DNA of 15,140 bases from Deltaproteobacteria bacterium (GTDB taxonomy: Bacteria > Desulfobacterota_B > Binatia > UBA9968), in contig JAPUHZ010000195.1 of the NCBI GenBank assembly GCA_027297485.1, positions 1 through 15,140 of the forward strand, in the 5' to 3' direction. Below the pieces are notes generated by a model. That model was not told the DNA's origin. It made no database searches and saw only the letters and a list, made by a program, of their open reading frames with translations. The translations under genes and the position numbers were made by a program. Below are positions 15,107-15,140 of this stretch, piece after piece. Position 1 is the stretch's first letter; every line of letters starts with the position of its first letter.

Positions 15107-15140
15107 CTAATCCAAGCGCGGAGACCATGATGGATTTGTA
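15107..15140 (-). CDS. tolB: TolB, last codons only
   Basis: Eleven codons including the stop are visible at the right edge; they read TNPSWSPRLD followed by TAG. That is the typical TolB C-terminus, the end of the last beta-propeller blade, where sequences like NPSWSPRL are conserved. Immediate downstream pal and cpoB give the standard tolB-pal-cpoB order. TolB is the periplasmic propeller that binds Pal. Ten residues are too few for certainty on their own, but sequence and context agree. Confidence 0.7.
   Translation of the reverse strand, partial: TNPSWSPRLD

Noticed and set aside
1..15140. CRISPR, integrase, insertion sequence, toxin-antitoxin or phage-defence system
   Set aside because: All space is taken by recognisable housekeeping genes; no repeat-spacer array, transposase motif or unexplained gene cluster is visible.

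Overview
The window is a densely packed stretch of ordinary bacterial chromosome. Every convincing gene is on the minus strand, so the biological order runs from the right edge to the left: tolB (3' end only), pal, cpoB/ybgF, ribF, rluD, rho, rpsB, tsf, pyrH, frr, uppS, cdsA, dxr, rseP, tsaB, a small DUF465/YdcH gene, ilvB, ilvN (5' part only). It suggests a Gram-negative, outer-membrane-bearing bacterium: a Tol-Pal module, two lipoproteins with lipoboxes and an RseP-type protease are present. Base composition is moderate and looks even along the window. The run rpsB-tsf-pyrH-frr-uppS-cdsA-dxr-rseP followed closely by ilvB-ilvN, the short EF-Ts and the heptad-structured intergenic repeats fit Desulfobacterota (former Deltaproteobacteria) or a neighbouring lineage such as Methylomirabilota best. 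This placement is from memory of gene order, not from a phylogeny.

Region 1 (15140-13560) is the end of a tol-pal operon: the last ten codons of tolB, the peptidoglycan-binding lipoprotein Pal, and a CpoB/YbgF coiled-coil and TPR protein that here carries a lipobox. Region 2 (13419-11420) holds ribF (FMN/FAD synthesis) and an overlapping RluD-type pseudouridine synthase. A roughly 250-bp non-coding leader with a plausible promoter then precedes rho (11169-9871). Region 3 (9773-7054) is the classical rpsB-tsf-pyrH-frr translation/nucleotide cluster. Region 4 (6950-3126) carries envelope-lipid genes: uppS makes the C55 carrier, cdsA makes CDP-diacylglycerol, dxr starts the MEP pathway that feeds UppS, and rseP is an intramembrane protease. 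Region 5 (3038-1) has tsaB (tRNA t6A formation), a small DUF465 protein, and the two subunits of acetolactate synthase.

Many genes are translationally coupled by 4-base ATGA/GTGA overlaps (pyrH/frr, uppS/cdsA, cdsA/dxr, DUF465/ilvB). No stretch over 300 bases lacks a gene. I see no RNA gene, CRISPR array, insertion sequence, integrase or defence system, and no undescribed multi-gene system. The points that merit a second look are small: an unusual Ser-Glu-Gly at the thiamine-diphosphate metal motif of IlvB, two copies of a 7-bp-periodic inverted repeat about 10 kb apart (one of them in the ribosome-binding region of tsaB), a related-looking element upstream of uppS, a G9 tract at the end of tsf, and the long rho leader.
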